Assembly: GCF_014696355.1 (NCBI RefSeq)
Contig: NZ_JACJQA010000046.1
Location: 1 to 64,000 of the forward strand
Reading direction: 5' to 3'
From: Pseudanabaena sp. FACHB-1998
Lineage (GTDB): Bacteria; Cyanobacteriota; Cyanobacteriia; Pseudanabaenales; Pseudanabaenaceae
DNA: 64,000 nt
Position numbers and translations under genes: made by a program. Each line of letters opens with the position of its first letter. Positions within the stretch are counted from its first letter, which is position 1. This document shows positions 7,558-17,426 of the stretch, piece by piece. The notes beneath the pieces were generated by a model. That model was not told the origin of the DNA and ran no database searches. It saw only the letters and a program-made list of their open reading frames with translations.

Positions 7558-8601
7558 ATGAAAATTAGTAATATTCCAAAAATCTTAAACCAAACTCCCA
7601 GCTATTTCTACCTTGCAATTGCGGTCTTAATCTTTGCTTCTTCCAACTCGATTACTCGCAAAATTGTTGAAGTTGGGAATCATAATCTGATCGATGGCAG
7701 AAATCCAGTTTCCCTATGTAATGTTCTATTTGTCGGGAATATTTGTGCGCTTGGATTAATGATCCTGATTTTTCATAAACACTGGAATCGAGCGAATCTC
7801 AAGGCTCTAACTCGTAAGGACTGGATTAGCTTAACCATGACAGGAATTTTGTCAGGGGCGATCGCTCCTGCATTTGTTTTTACAGCCTTGGGAATAACGA
7901 ACATCACCAATATTGTTTTAATTGGTCGAATTGAGCCAATTTTAACTTTAATATTAAGCGTTTGGCTTCTATCTACTCCCCTTAATTCTTGGATAATTTC
8001 TGGTTCAATTGTTTCCTTTTTGGGTATTGCCACAACGGCTCTCCTAACTTCTTCTGCCCAAAAGATCGCAATGGGGGGATTGCAGTTTGGAACAGGGGAG
8101 ATCTTAGTCGCTTTAGCCGCAGTTATCACTTCCATTTCTACAATCCTCAACAAATTGCAATTGCGATCTATCCCACTCGGTATTTTCATGATTTACCGCA
8201 ATATTGTTGGCAGCGTTATCTTTTTTTTATTAGCAAATATTCTCTACGGTGCTGTTCATTTTATGGATATTTTTTCTCCTTTACTTTGGCAATTAATGGT
8301 GGTCTATGCTTTGCTAATCGTTGTTTTTGGTCAGCTTTGTTGGCTAACAGGTTTAAGAAAAGCGTCTGTCACCGAACTTAATTTAGCAAGTTTATGTAAT
8401 CCAATTATTGCAATTATGATGGCTTACTTGATTTTAGGAGAAGTACCGACTCAAGCTCAATATATAGGAGGAAGTTTACTATTAGTGGGATTTGTTTTCA
8501 GCTTTATTGGCAATTTCCGACAAGCTAAAATTCATCAAGATTTATTAAATCCTAATCTTAGTAAGGCGATGGAAACGGTTGTAGGTTTTAAAGGAGTTTA
8601 G
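7558..8601 (+). CDS. EamA/DMT-superfamily transporter
   Basis: A 347-residue protein with about ten hydrophobic helices in two repeated EamA halves. The first half includes LSGAIAPAFVFTALGITNITNIVLIGRIEPILTLI-like elements; the second ends with AYLILGEVPTQAQYIGGSLLLVG, the usual last two helices. Members export metabolites or amino acids across the plasma membrane; the substrate cannot be told. It follows the DUF4079 gene by 16 bases. Confidence 0.85.
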   Translation: MKISNIPKILNQTPSYFYLAIAVLIFASSNSITRKIVEVGNHNLIDGRNPVSLCNVLFVGNICALGLMILIFHKHWNRANLKALTRKDWISLTMTGILSGAIAPAFVFTALGITNITNIVLIGRIEPILTLILSVWLLSTPLNSWIISGSIVSFLGIATTALLTSSAQKIAMGGLQFGTGEILVALAAVITSISTILNKLQLRSIPLGIFMIYRNIVGSVIFFLLANILYGAVHFMDIFSPLLWQLMVVYALLIVVFGQLCWLTGLRKASVTELNLASLCNPIIAIMMAYLILGEVPTQAQYIGGSLLLVGFVFSFIGNFRQAKIHQDLLNPNLSKAMETVVGFKGV

Positions 8602-8870
8602 AAAGCAAGGTCTGTTTGTTATCAATGGGCTTAAAGAATAAAGGCGATCGCTTTTGCCATCAGTTCATAGGTTGCGCGATCGCCCAGATTCTCATCTAAA
8701 AATTTGTCCATCAGGGAATTCATGCTCAGCAATACGAGAGTTTACACTCAATTTAGCAATGATTTGATATTTCAGCTAACCGTTTCTTGCTAGGTTGATA
8801 ACCGATTATTTGTTCTGTTACTCATGACTTATCTTATCTGACAAATATTTTATCTTCTTCAATCTATAAG

Positions 8871-9785
8871 CTACATATCTTTAGGAATGGGAGCGGTAGG
8901 ATCATAACGAGATATCCAAACACACTGCTCTGTTCCTTTATCCCATGCTAAAGCAATAGAAAAAACTTCATCACCTTGATAAAAGTTGATAAATTTTGGA
9001 CGAAAAACATGGGTTTTCTGAAAAGCAGCTAAATCTGAAGGAGTACCTGCGACCATAAGCTTTAATTCTATTCCTCCAAGATTAATTGTAATTCCACTAA
9101 CTAAATTATTTTTCGTTATTAACCCAAAAGAAGCTTCAGCGATGGTACTCATTTTAAATTGGAATTGCTCATCTGAAGTAAATTTAGCGGGTAAGTAAAG
9201 TCCATAAGGAGGATTGAATGAAGTATCAAAAAAATATTTTAAATAACAGGGTAATGTGTAATTATCTGGGTTAATGTTGGTGATTCTTGAACGATATGTT
9301 GCAAATAAAGCTTTAAGGAGCCAACGCTCAATATCAAATCCTGCAAAAAAATATAGGCTTTGAGAAGATTGTATTGAGCCATTCAAAATCTTCTCTATTA
9401 AACTTATAGTTTTAAAAAGGCGGCTAGCTTCTGTATCAATTGGACTAAAAGCTGAATTGTGTCGTTTACAAAGACACTTAGTTTTTAGAGAATCACTTTG
9501 AATTGAGTGTGTTCTGGAGAAATTAGAGCCATTAATAGAGATTTTATCATTTGAGATATTTCTTAGTACTGATGCAGAGAGGATATGTTCACCAGACATA
9601 TTTCCTCCACAGTCATTCTGATCCGACAAGAAGCACTTTTTTAAAGATAAACCTGTTCTAGGGGGCTTAGGAATAATGTTTTTGTGGGATAAGCGAATAT
9701 GCCCATTTTGAAGACAGCATTCTCCAAAAGCTCTACCACTTCCACATCCACAAGGAGACTCTGGAGGAACAACTAGCGTAAACAT
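8871..9785 (-). CDS. SEC-C zinc-motif protein with HNH-like cysteines
   Basis: A 304-residue protein beginning with a SEC-C type metal-binding motif (CGCGSGRAFGECC, residues 12-24). A second Cys/His cluster follows: CFLSDQNDC, then GEHILS, then CLCKRHNSAFSPIDTEA. This order resembles a degenerate HNH or zinc-finger nuclease core. The C-terminal half is a mixed alpha/beta region without a motif I recognise. It stands alone between glnT and the transporter. SEC-C motifs are known from SecA tails and from many proteins of unknown function, so no activity is assigned. Confidence 0.6.
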   Translation of the reverse strand: MFTLVVPPESPCGCGSGRAFGECCLQNGHIRLSHKNIIPKPPRTGLSLKKCFLSDQNDCGGNMSGEHILSASVLRNISNDKISINGSNFSRTHSIQSDSLKTKCLCKRHNSAFSPIDTEASRLFKTISLIEKILNGSIQSSQSLYFFAGFDIERWLLKALFATYRSRITNINPDNYTLPCYLKYFFDTSFNPPYGLYLPAKFTSDEQFQFKMSTIAEASFGLITKNNLVSGITINLGGIELKLMVAGTPSDLAAFQKTHVFRPKFINFYQGDEVFSIALAWDKGTEQCVWISRYDPTAPIPKDM

Positions 9786-9994
9786 CTAAGTATCATTCTT
9801 ACGTGCATTAATATTTAACAAAGATAGCTGATAATGACAGACTAATGAAATTTACAAATATGTTTCTTTGTTGTTCATTAAAAAGTCAGTTCTTTAATAC
9901 TTATTTTGGTACAAGTTTCAAAAAGAGGCGATCTAAGTTGGTTTGATATCTAAGCGATGTAAAATCGCCACAACTTGTGCGTTGCCCATCATAA

Positions 9995-11302
9995 TTAGCA
10001 ATCTAAAGTATGTTCTAACTCCCAAGGACTAATGCGAGTACTATAATCATTCCATTCGCGTTGCTTTAACTTGATGTAGGATTGCACGAATTCTGAACCT
10101 AAAGCATCGGGCAGAATTGTATTTGCTTGCAAACATCGCAGCGCATCTAAAAGATTAGCTGGCAACTGTTTCACTGTGCCGAAGGGAAGCGGATCGGTGT
10201 AGGAATTATTGTCATGGCGTTGACCTGCTTCGCGTTGATGTTTGATGCCATCGAGACCACTGGCGATGAGGGCAGCAGGGAGGAGATAGGGATTAGCGGC
10301 TCCATCGGCGAGACGGAACTCAAAGCGACCTGCTTCGGGAATGCGGATCATGTGGGTGCGATTGTTGCCTGTGTAGCTGATTGTGTTCGGAGACCATGTT
10401 GCGCCAGAGTTGGTGACGGGGGCATTAATCCGCTTATAGGAATTGACGGTGGGATTAGTAAAGGCGCAGACGGATTCGGCGGAATGCAATACGCCGCCGA
10501 TAAACTGATAGGCGAGGCTGGATAGACCGAGTTCTCCTTTTGCGTCATCAAAGAGATTCGTACTTCCCTCTAAATCCCAAATGGAGAGATGGGTATGGCA
10601 GCCGTTGCCCGTTAAGTGAGGAAATGGTTTGGGCATGAAGGTGGCGCGGAAGCCGTGTTTTTCCGCGATCGCTTTGACCATATATTTAAAAAAGGCATGG
10701 CGATCGGCTGTGACTAAAGCATCAGCGTAAGTCCAGTTCATCTCGAACTGACCATTCGCATCTTCATGATCGTTTTGATAGGCTCCCCAACCCATCGCTA
10801 ACATCGCATCGCAGATTTCGGCAATGATATCGAAGCGGCGCATCAGGGCTTGTTGGTCGTAGCAGGGCTTGCTTGCGCGATCGCTTAAATCGGAGATATT
10901 TGTACCATCAGCAGAGAGCAGGAAATATTCGCATTCCACACCTGTTTTAACGCGATAACCGAGGGCTTCAGCTTGGCGCAGGGCTTGCTTGAGAACATAG
11001 CGTGGGGCTTGTTTGACGGGTTCGCCATTCATGTAGAGATCGGCGGGCATCCAGCCAATTTCGGGTTGCCAAGGTAAGGGGAAGAGACTAGTGCGATCGG
11101 GAATGGCAAAGAGGTCAGGATCGGCGGGTGTCATGTCGAGCCATGTGGCGAAACCTGCAAATCCTGCGCCATTGGCTTCCATCGAGTCAATCGCTGCGGT
11201 TGGCACTAATTTAGCGCGTTGCACGCCAAACAGGTCTGTGAAGGAAATGAGAAAGTAGCGAATTCCTTTGTCTTGAGCAATTTCAGATAAAGCCTTAGTC
11301 AT
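9995..11302 (-). CDS. glnT: type III glutamine synthetase-like ligase (GlnT group)
   Basis: A 435-residue enzyme of the glutamine synthetase superfamily that joins an amine to the gamma-carboxyl of glutamate at the cost of ATP. Domain order is a short beta-grasp (YFLISFTDLFGVQRAK), then the catalytic barrel with VECEYFLL, NDHEDANGQFEMNW, GNGCHTHLS, NSYKR and RFEFRLADGAANPYL. These fit the metal and ATP sites. Length and motifs match the so-called type III glutamate-ammonia ligase group, which also holds gamma-glutamylmethylamide synthetases, so ammonia may not be the true amine. It is transcribed alone. Confidence 0.88.
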   Translation of the reverse strand: MTKALSEIAQDKGIRYFLISFTDLFGVQRAKLVPTAAIDSMEANGAGFAGFATWLDMTPADPDLFAIPDRTSLFPLPWQPEIGWMPADLYMNGEPVKQAPRYVLKQALRQAEALGYRVKTGVECEYFLLSADGTNISDLSDRASKPCYDQQALMRRFDIIAEICDAMLAMGWGAYQNDHEDANGQFEMNWTYADALVTADRHAFFKYMVKAIAEKHGFRATFMPKPFPHLTGNGCHTHLSIWDLEGSTNLFDDAKGELGLSSLAYQFIGGVLHSAESVCAFTNPTVNSYKRINAPVTNSGATWSPNTISYTGNNRTHMIRIPEAGRFEFRLADGAANPYLLPAALIASGLDGIKHQREAGQRHDNNSYTDPLPFGTVKQLPANLLDALRCLQANTILPDALGSEFVQSYIKLKQREWNDYSTRISPWELEHTLDC

Positions 11303-11488
11303 AGTATGTATCTCTCAGCAAAGGAGATTATTACTCAAATCAAAATGCAGTCTCGTATCAATCTTGTCAATAATATTTCAATGAACCTTTCTTGCGGCGA
11401 ATTTGTTTTTTGCAACCGATTTTTTCTGATCGGTGTGGCTAGCGTAAACTGTAAATAGCGATCGCTGGATGAGTAAAGTTTAGGAGAT

Positions 11489-12145
11489 ATGCAGATGACC
11501 ACACTATTACGAATCTCACAGATTGAAACCTTAGCAGGGCAAAGTACAGTCCTCCATGATATTGACTGGAAACAATTTGAATCTATCCTCCAAGACCTTG
11601 GCGACAAGCGCAGATCAAGAATTGCTTATTTAAACGGTGTATTAGAAATTGTCATGCCCTTACCTGAACATGAAAAAATTAAAGTTTTGATTGGAGATTT
11701 TGTAAAAGCACTTCTTGAGACAAGGGAGATCGATTTTGAAGGGTTTGGCTCCACGACCTTCAAGCGCATTGACAAACTCGCAGGACTAGAACCTGATGAT
11801 TGCTTCTATATTCAAAACAATGTCACGATGCGTGGTATCCGCAAACTAGACATGACCATCGATCCTCCACCTGATCTCGCGATCGAGGTAGATGTAACTT
11901 CCAAAACCAAGTTTGATGTTTACCGTACCCTTGGTGTACCTGAACTCTGGCTATACGATCAGACATTAAAAATTTATATATTGCATGATGGCGAGTATGT
12001 CGAATCAGAATTAAGCCCTATTTTTGGGACTATCCCGATCCGCGATGTCATACCACAGTTTTTAGAAATTAGCTTTCAACAAGGACGCAGCGCAGCTATG
12101 AAGGCTTTTCGAGTATGGATGCAAGAAAATTTATCCAATTCATGA
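11489..12145 (+). CDS. Uma2 family endonuclease-fold protein
   Basis: A 218-residue member of the Uma2 (DUF820) family, restriction-like PD-(D/E)XK proteins very abundant in cyanobacteria. Motifs are LNGVLEIVMPLPEHE, DCFYIQNN, then the core DPPPDLAIEVDVTSKT, where D, E and K form the presumed metal site, and GVPELWLYD. An AGGAG box precedes the ATG. Function in cells is unknown. Two other Uma2 genes are present at 32417 and 61480 and are only distantly similar. Confidence 0.85.
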   Translation: MQMTTLLRISQIETLAGQSTVLHDIDWKQFESILQDLGDKRRSRIAYLNGVLEIVMPLPEHEKIKVLIGDFVKALLETREIDFEGFGSTTFKRIDKLAGLEPDDCFYIQNNVTMRGIRKLDMTIDPPPDLAIEVDVTSKTKFDVYRTLGVPELWLYDQTLKIYILHDGEYVESELSPIFGTIPIRDVIPQFLEISFQQGRSAAMKAFRVWMQENLSNS

Positions 12146-12158
12146 CTAGTAGAAACGC

Positions 12159-13163
12159 TTACCTGCTTAGCAATTCCCAAACTGCTTGACGGATAAATTC
12201 GGCATCTTCATGATTTTGGTAGGGATTGCCAGCACGATGTCCCCAGATTGAAGGAATGGAAAGGTATGAACTATTAGGAATGAGTGCTGCCTCGCGATCG
12301 CAATCTTTGGGAGTGAAATATAAATCTGTAGTACTAGGCATAACTAGAGTTTTCGCTTGAATCGATCGCAAGGCAAGCTCATAATCTTTTTGATAAATAG
12401 GATTATCACTGACATCACACCTGAGCCAAGTATCAAGCATTGCCATCAAATTTCGCGGATCGCGCTTGCGATAGCCAGATTCCCAACCACGCAGGAGATA
12501 ATCTTCAAGAGATTCATAACCAAACTGGTAATACAAACCTTCGCGATAAAAGGCTTGGGAGGCAGCCCAACTTGCGTAAATTCTGGCAAAGGTGCGAAAG
12601 CCGCGATCGGGAATACCATCAAAACCAGTTCCATTCCAAGTCGGATCGGCTGTGAGGGAATATCGCAAACTCTCTAAGAAAATGCGATTGTGATCGGTGG
12701 TTTTCGCCGTGCCGCAAATTGCCGCTATGCGTTCAACGCGATCGCTATGTAATGCACCCCAATAATAGGCTTGCTGAGCGCCCATCGACCAGCCGTAAAC
12801 TAGGGCTAAGCGCTCGATCCCAAAGACTTCACGCAGCAATTGCTCTTGAGCCGTGACATTATCTAGATGGGTAAACCAAAAAACCTGCTCGGCTAAGCCA
12901 CATTCTGCACAGTTACTAGGCGAACTCGATAGCCCATTCCCAAACATATTGATGATGATTACGAACCATTTTGTCGGATCGAGAATGCCATCGGGTCGCA
13001 CTAGCCATTCAATATCTGGGTGTTGCGCTCCGTAGGAGGTGGGATAGAGAATTACATTGGTGCGATCGCTATTTAATTCGCCATAGGTTTGATAAACCAG
13101 TTGTGCTTGCGGTAAGGTTGCCCCGCACTGAAGCTGAAAGTTCTTAATCGTAAAAGTATTCAT
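12159..13163 (-). CDS. MetX-like alpha/beta hydrolase
   Basis: A 334-residue alpha/beta-fold protein of the homoserine O-acetyltransferase group. The nucleophile elbow is GWSMGAQQ, the acid is in the segment STTDLYFTP, and the catalytic His is in IWGHRAG. Homology to MetX also shows in VLYPTSYGAQHPDIEWL. It is a little shorter than true MetX, so it could instead be a hydrolase of that superfamily. Its ATG overlaps the TGA of the desaturase gene (ATGA at 13160-13163), which means coupled translation and probably linked function. Confidence 0.75.
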   Translation of the reverse strand: MNTFTIKNFQLQCGATLPQAQLVYQTYGELNSDRTNVILYPTSYGAQHPDIEWLVRPDGILDPTKWFVIIINMFGNGLSSSPSNCAECGLAEQVFWFTHLDNVTAQEQLLREVFGIERLALVYGWSMGAQQAYYWGALHSDRVERIAAICGTAKTTDHNRIFLESLRYSLTADPTWNGTGFDGIPDRGFRTFARIYASWAASQAFYREGLYYQFGYESLEDYLLRGWESGYRKRDPRNLMAMLDTWLRCDVSDNPIYQKDYELALRSIQAKTLVMPSTTDLYFTPKDCDREAALIPNSSYLSIPSIWGHRAGNPYQNHEDAEFIRQAVWELLSR

Positions 13164-14188
13164 GCTACTGAATTCTCAGTCTTCGCGTCAAAATTAGCGA
13201 TGATTTGACGATGGACGTTGATGTAGCCATTTTCGACACATTCAAAATGGAAACTTAATTTCGCGTGGGCTGCGCCTAATTGATGGAAGGGAATAGAAGC
13301 ATAGAGATGATGTTCGGCATGGTAGGAGATATTCCAAATTAGGAATCGAAAGGGCGCTAAGGTAAGCGTGGTACGGGTATTAGTGAGCATATTGTCGGTA
13401 TTAGGGCGATCAGTATGCTCGGCTAGTAGTAATAATCTTAAAATCGGCTGACCGACTGCGAGAGGAAGCATCCAGTAGGTAATGAACCAAGGCTGTTGGA
13501 AATATACAGAAATGGCGATCGCCACCGCATAAACCAATAACTGTAAACGAGTCGAGCGAATGACTTCTGCACGGGAGCTTTCAGGAATAAATGGACAATT
13601 GTCTAAGTTGCCGATCGCTGTGAGGAAATGTCTCCGAAACTTGCCGATCCACCAATTAATCCCGCTAATTTCGATGATATATTCCCTAAGATTAGTAGGT
13701 TTGAGATCGCTTAATTCAGGATCTTTATCAGGGATTTGCGTATAGCGATGATGCCACTTATGATAAAGCCGATAGAAAGTACCGTTATAAAGAGATAAAA
13801 GCCCTGCGAACCAACAAAGAATATCATTGGCGCGATTATTTGTAAAAACGGTGCGATGGGATGCTTCATGTAATGGCGCAAACATGATTGCAAAGCTAAA
13901 GCCATAAAGCACTAATGCAGGTAAAGCAATGTACCAGCGATCGCTAAGATTGACCATATTTGTACCCCAGAGATAGCCGCTACCCGCCATTACTGCTAAA
14001 TGGGCTACTAGCTGCAAGGTTCCTTTTAAATTCGACTTCGTATTTAAAACATTTAATTCTTGAGGCGAAAGAGTTTGGCTATATCTAATATTTGATGAGA
14101 TAGACTTTTTGGTATCAACGCTTTGATTAGTAGATAGAGAAGAAAAATCTATGGGAGAATCTATTGATTGAGGATCATGGGAAAACAT
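13160..14188 (-). CDS. fatty acid desaturase superfamily membrane oxygenase
   Basis: A 342-residue membrane di-iron enzyme. The three histidine boxes are HEASH, HKWHHRY and HAEHH, with an additional AEHTD. Four hydrophobic segments flank them. The family includes acyl-lipid desaturases and carotenoid hydroxylases and ketolases. The N-terminal 45 residues are Ser- and Thr-rich and look disordered. The partner MetX-like hydrolase is translated from an overlapping start, so the pair may work on the same substrate; the substrate is not known. Confidence 0.8.
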   Translation of the reverse strand: MFSHDPQSIDSPIDFSSLSTNQSVDTKKSISSNIRYSQTLSPQELNVLNTKSNLKGTLQLVAHLAVMAGSGYLWGTNMVNLSDRWYIALPALVLYGFSFAIMFAPLHEASHRTVFTNNRANDILCWFAGLLSLYNGTFYRLYHKWHHRYTQIPDKDPELSDLKPTNLREYIIEISGINWWIGKFRRHFLTAIGNLDNCPFIPESSRAEVIRSTRLQLLVYAVAIAISVYFQQPWFITYWMLPLAVGQPILRLLLLAEHTDRPNTDNMLTNTRTTLTLAPFRFLIWNISYHAEHHLYASIPFHQLGAAHAKLSFHFECVENGYINVHRQIIANFDAKTENSVA

Positions 14189-14368
14189 AACGACAAAAAC
14201 ACCTTGTAATTGTTAAAAGAGTGAATATAAAGTATTGTCAGCAGCTATTTTTAATCAAATCTCCAAAGGAGGAAGAGGGGAGGGAAAGTTTCCCATAATA
14301 TTTAGTCACTAATCAGTATCTTGTAAAAGTTATTCTAAATAAGTCAAAGTTAATACTAAATGCCAGAC

Positions 14369-14484
14369 TATAGCAAAGTAAGTTTTGCTTAGGACATAAA
14401 ACCTAAAAAGCAAGTTGCGGCGCGAAGCGCCGCAACTTGCTTTTTGGGTTTTGATTTATACTGGCGAACTCTTACTTTGCTGTA
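14369..14484. mobile_element. MITE-like element, end-type I, copy 1
   Basis: Terminal inverted repeat TATAGCAAAGTAAG (14369-14382) and CTTACTTTGCTGTA (14471-14484), one mismatch. Inside is a 26-bp-arm palindrome with a GAA loop (14398-14452) containing the core TTGCGGCGC-GAA-GCGCCGCAA. The left inner flank TTTTGCTTAGGACATAAAAC and right inner flank TTGATTTATACTGGCGAACT recur in the copies at 20248, 47500 and 50754. No coding capacity. The ~430-bp gap around it otherwise shows nothing but the probable promoter of the phytochrome gene. Confidence 0.85.
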
Positions 14485-14613
14485 AAACCATAGCTTTTAG
14501 GGTTTTATACTTAGTTGCGATAGCTACTTATAGAGAAAGTTTAACTATAGTGGAGACAGTGATTTATCTGGGAAAATATTAAAGTATAGTGAGATGAAAA
14601 GCCCATAGCTGCA

Positions 14614-16917
14614 ATGAATTTAGGAATCAATAATCTAGTTACCGAGTTAGAACCAGTTAGTCTTACTAATTGCGATCGCGAGCCTATACATATACCGCGA
14701 TCGATTCAGCCTCATGGAGTCCTGATGGTTCTGACTGAAGACGAGCTAAAAATTGCCCAAGTAAGTGTCAATAGCTTTGATGTTTTAGGAATTATTCCCG
14801 AAAATTTACTCGATCGCCCCTTAGCAGATTTTATAAATAGCGATCGCCTCGACTCTATTCGCGATTGCCTAGCTCAGAATTTTGAAAATATCAATCCACT
14901 AGATATCAGCTTTGATATCCCCGCATCGGAGCCACTTAAATTCAATGGTATTGTCCATCGTTCTCTTAATGGCAAAATAGTTCTGGAGTTGGAGCCACTT
15001 ATGGCTAACACAGAAAGTAATTTCTTTCAGTTCTATCACCAAATCAAAAACACTCTCACCAAAATCCAAACAGCCCCAAACTTAACAGAACTCTGTAATC
15101 TAATCGTTCAGGAAATTAGAGTCATTACAGGATTCGATCGCGTGATGATCTATCGCTTTAACGAGCAAGGTGATGGTACGGTCATTTCTGAGTCTAAGCA
15201 AAAGGAGCTAGAACCCTTTCTAGGAATGCACTATCCCGATACAGATATTCCCAAACAAGCGAAGCATCTCTACACCCTTAACTGGCTCCGCCTAATTCCT
15301 GATATTGGCTATGAACCGAGTAATCTAGTGGGCGATCGCGATAATTCTATTCCACTGGACATGAGCTATTGCAATCTTCGCTCCGTATCGCCAATCCACA
15401 TTGAATATCTCAAAAATATGGAAGTAGCTGCTTCCATGTCAGTTTCCTTAATTCAAAAGCAAAATTTATGGGGTTTGATCGCTTGTCATCACAATACACC
15501 CAAGTTTATTCCCTATGAAATTCGCACAATTTGTGAATTCTTAGGACAACTCATGTCTACGGAATTAGCCAACAAAGAAGCTAATGAAAATCTTGATTAC
15601 AAGCTGCACCTTAAAAATATTCAAGGTCAATTTGTGGAACGCCTCAGCAAAGCTAATAACTTTGTAAGAGAACTTATGAGCGATCCCGAAGCCTTATTAG
15701 CCTTGACGGGGGCTACAGGCGCGGCGATATGTGAAGAAGGAGAAATCACTTTATTGGGGCAAACTCCTCAACTCGACCAGATAAATTCTCTCTTAACTTG
15801 GCTTCCCAAGCAATTGAAACAAGATATTTTTGTTGCCAATGCTCTATCCTTTTTATACCCTGAATCGGAGGAATATAAAGCCGTCGCTAGTGGACTCTTA
15901 GCAATGGCAATTTCCAAGATTCAACATCGCTATATATTGTGGTTCCGTCCTGAACTCTTGCAAATGGTGACTTGGGCGGGAAATCCAGAAAAACCTAAAC
16001 GATTAGAAGAAGATGGCTCGATAACGATCTTTCCGCGTCAGTCTTTTGAAGCTTGGCAAGAAACGGTAAGTGGTTCCTCTCAGCCTTGGATGGACTGCGA
16101 AGTGGCGGGGGCGATTGAGTTACGACAAGCGATCGTAGACATCGTGCTACGCCAAGCGGAAGATCTAGCCCATATCAATGTGGAATTGGAGCGTAGTAAT
16201 AGTGAGCTAGATTCCTTTGCTTATATAGCTTCCCATGATTTAAAGGAGCCTCTGCGCGGTATTCATAACTATGCTACTTTCTTATTAGAGGATTATGGCG
16301 AAATCCTGAAAGATGATGGAGCGGATAAACTCCATACCTTAGTGCGTTTAACTAAAAGAATGGAATCTTTAATCGATTCTTTGCTGAAGTTTTCTCGTCT
16401 GGGCAGACAGGAATTGCAGATGTCGCCGATCGCCCTCGATCAACTGCTAGGAAATGTGAAAGAGTTATTTGACATGAATCCTCAATGGCAAAATTGTCAA
16501 ATTCGCATTCCCCGATCGCTGCCAACGGTCTTAGGCGATCGAGTTTTACTTGAAGAAATCTTTACTAATCTCATCTCTAACGCCTTTAAATATAACGATC
16601 AAGCTGAAAAATGGGCAGAAATTAGCTGGCAATATCACGTTACCCCTAATCTCCCAGAAGTCGGTGATGAATCCATAACAGAATCAAAATTTGTCACTAT
16701 TTTCATCCGTGATAATGGTATTGGCATCCGTGAGAAGCACCTTGATGCTGTTTTCCGCATTTTTAAGCGACTGCACGCCGCTAATAAATACGGTGGCGGC
16801 ACTGGGGCAGGGCTAACCATTGTCAAAAAAATTATCGAACGTCACGGAGGAAGTATTCAAGTACAATCTACTTACGGGAATGGGACTGTGTTTTTCTTTA
16901 CTTTGCCTATTCAATAA
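14614..16917 (+). CDS. bacteriophytochrome-type histidine kinase
   Basis: A 767-residue red/far-red photoreceptor kinase. Order: PAS (about 15-125), GAF (140-320), PHY (335-510), HisKA (about 525-595) and HATPase (600-765). Cys20 in the TNCDREPIHI segment is the biliverdin attachment site of bacteriophytochromes. The GAF cysteine used by Cph1 types is replaced by Ile (SPIHIEYL), so it should bind biliverdin rather than phycocyanobilin. DIP of the GAF domain and the PRQSF tongue motif are present. The phosphoacceptor is His541 (SHDLKEPLRG). The response regulator starts 5 bases after the stop. Confidence 0.92.
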   Translation: MNLGINNLVTELEPVSLTNCDREPIHIPRSIQPHGVLMVLTEDELKIAQVSVNSFDVLGIIPENLLDRPLADFINSDRLDSIRDCLAQNFENINPLDISFDIPASEPLKFNGIVHRSLNGKIVLELEPLMANTESNFFQFYHQIKNTLTKIQTAPNLTELCNLIVQEIRVITGFDRVMIYRFNEQGDGTVISESKQKELEPFLGMHYPDTDIPKQAKHLYTLNWLRLIPDIGYEPSNLVGDRDNSIPLDMSYCNLRSVSPIHIEYLKNMEVAASMSVSLIQKQNLWGLIACHHNTPKFIPYEIRTICEFLGQLMSTELANKEANENLDYKLHLKNIQGQFVERLSKANNFVRELMSDPEALLALTGATGAAICEEGEITLLGQTPQLDQINSLLTWLPKQLKQDIFVANALSFLYPESEEYKAVASGLLAMAISKIQHRYILWFRPELLQMVTWAGNPEKPKRLEEDGSITIFPRQSFEAWQETVSGSSQPWMDCEVAGAIELRQAIVDIVLRQAEDLAHINVELERSNSELDSFAYIASHDLKEPLRGIHNYATFLLEDYGEILKDDGADKLHTLVRLTKRMESLIDSLLKFSRLGRQELQMSPIALDQLLGNVKELFDMNPQWQNCQIRIPRSLPTVLGDRVLLEEIFTNLISNAFKYNDQAEKWAEISWQYHVTPNLPEVGDESITESKFVTIFIRDNGIGIREKHLDAVFRIFKRLHAANKYGGGTGAGLTIVKKIIERHGGSIQVQSTYGNGTVFFFTLPIQ

Positions 16918-16922
16918 ATTAA

Positions 16923-17426
16923 ATGCTTTTGGATTCTCCTTGGGACGATCAGATTCATCCAGTAATTGCCATTGTCGAAGATAGTGACGAAGATTTTTAT
17001 AGTTTTTTACGTGCTACCCAAAAGCTGAATTTACAAGAGCGATCGCCATACAACCTTGTAAGGCTTCATGATGGGGATGACGCTCTAGATTACCTATTTC
17101 GTCAGGGGGAATACGAAGGGTTAACGGCTCCCCCACCTGTCGCCATTTTGTTAGATCTCAATCTCCCCAATACTGATGGTCGCGAAGTTATCTATCAAGT
17201 CAAGCTAAATCCTGATTTACGCACGATCCCCATTATTGTGCTGACTACTTCTAATAGTCTTCAGGATATTCAAACCTGTTATCAGTGCGGCACTAATAGT
17301 TACATGCTAAAGCCTATAGGGATTTCAGAAATGCAACAAACTGTTCAAATTCTCTTTCAACATTGGTTCCAGTTAGCCGTCCTACCCACTTACAGCGCTT
17401 TTCGCTCAAGCCCGAACCAAGAATAA
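16923..17426 (+). CDS. Rcp1-like response regulator
   Basis: A 167-residue single-domain receiver. Acidic residues are in IVEDSDEDF, the phosphoacceptor is D78 (LLDLNLPNTDG), the switch Thr is in VLTTSN, and K is in MLKPI. It is of the Rcp type that pairs with cyanobacterial phytochromes; the 5-base gap to the kinase supports this. The last residues (after about 155) are encoded by the left arm of a large palindrome at 17399-17485 and so were probably added when that element arrived. Confidence 0.92.
   Translation: MLLDSPWDDQIHPVIAIVEDSDEDFYSFLRATQKLNLQERSPYNLVRLHDGDDALDYLFRQGEYEGLTAPPPVAILLDLNLPNTDGREVIYQVKLNPDLRTIPIIVLTTSNSLQDIQTCYQCGTNSYMLKPIGISEMQQTVQILFQHWFQLAVLPTYSAFRSSPNQE

Noticed and set aside
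10214-10525. Plus-strand frames within glnT and similar frames inside thiC, pheT and pncB
   Set aside because: Shadow frames opposite well-recognised genes, without their own signals.
11335-11607. 90-codon minus-strand frame before Uma2
   Set aside because: It overlaps the start of the Uma2 gene and shows no family features or start signal.
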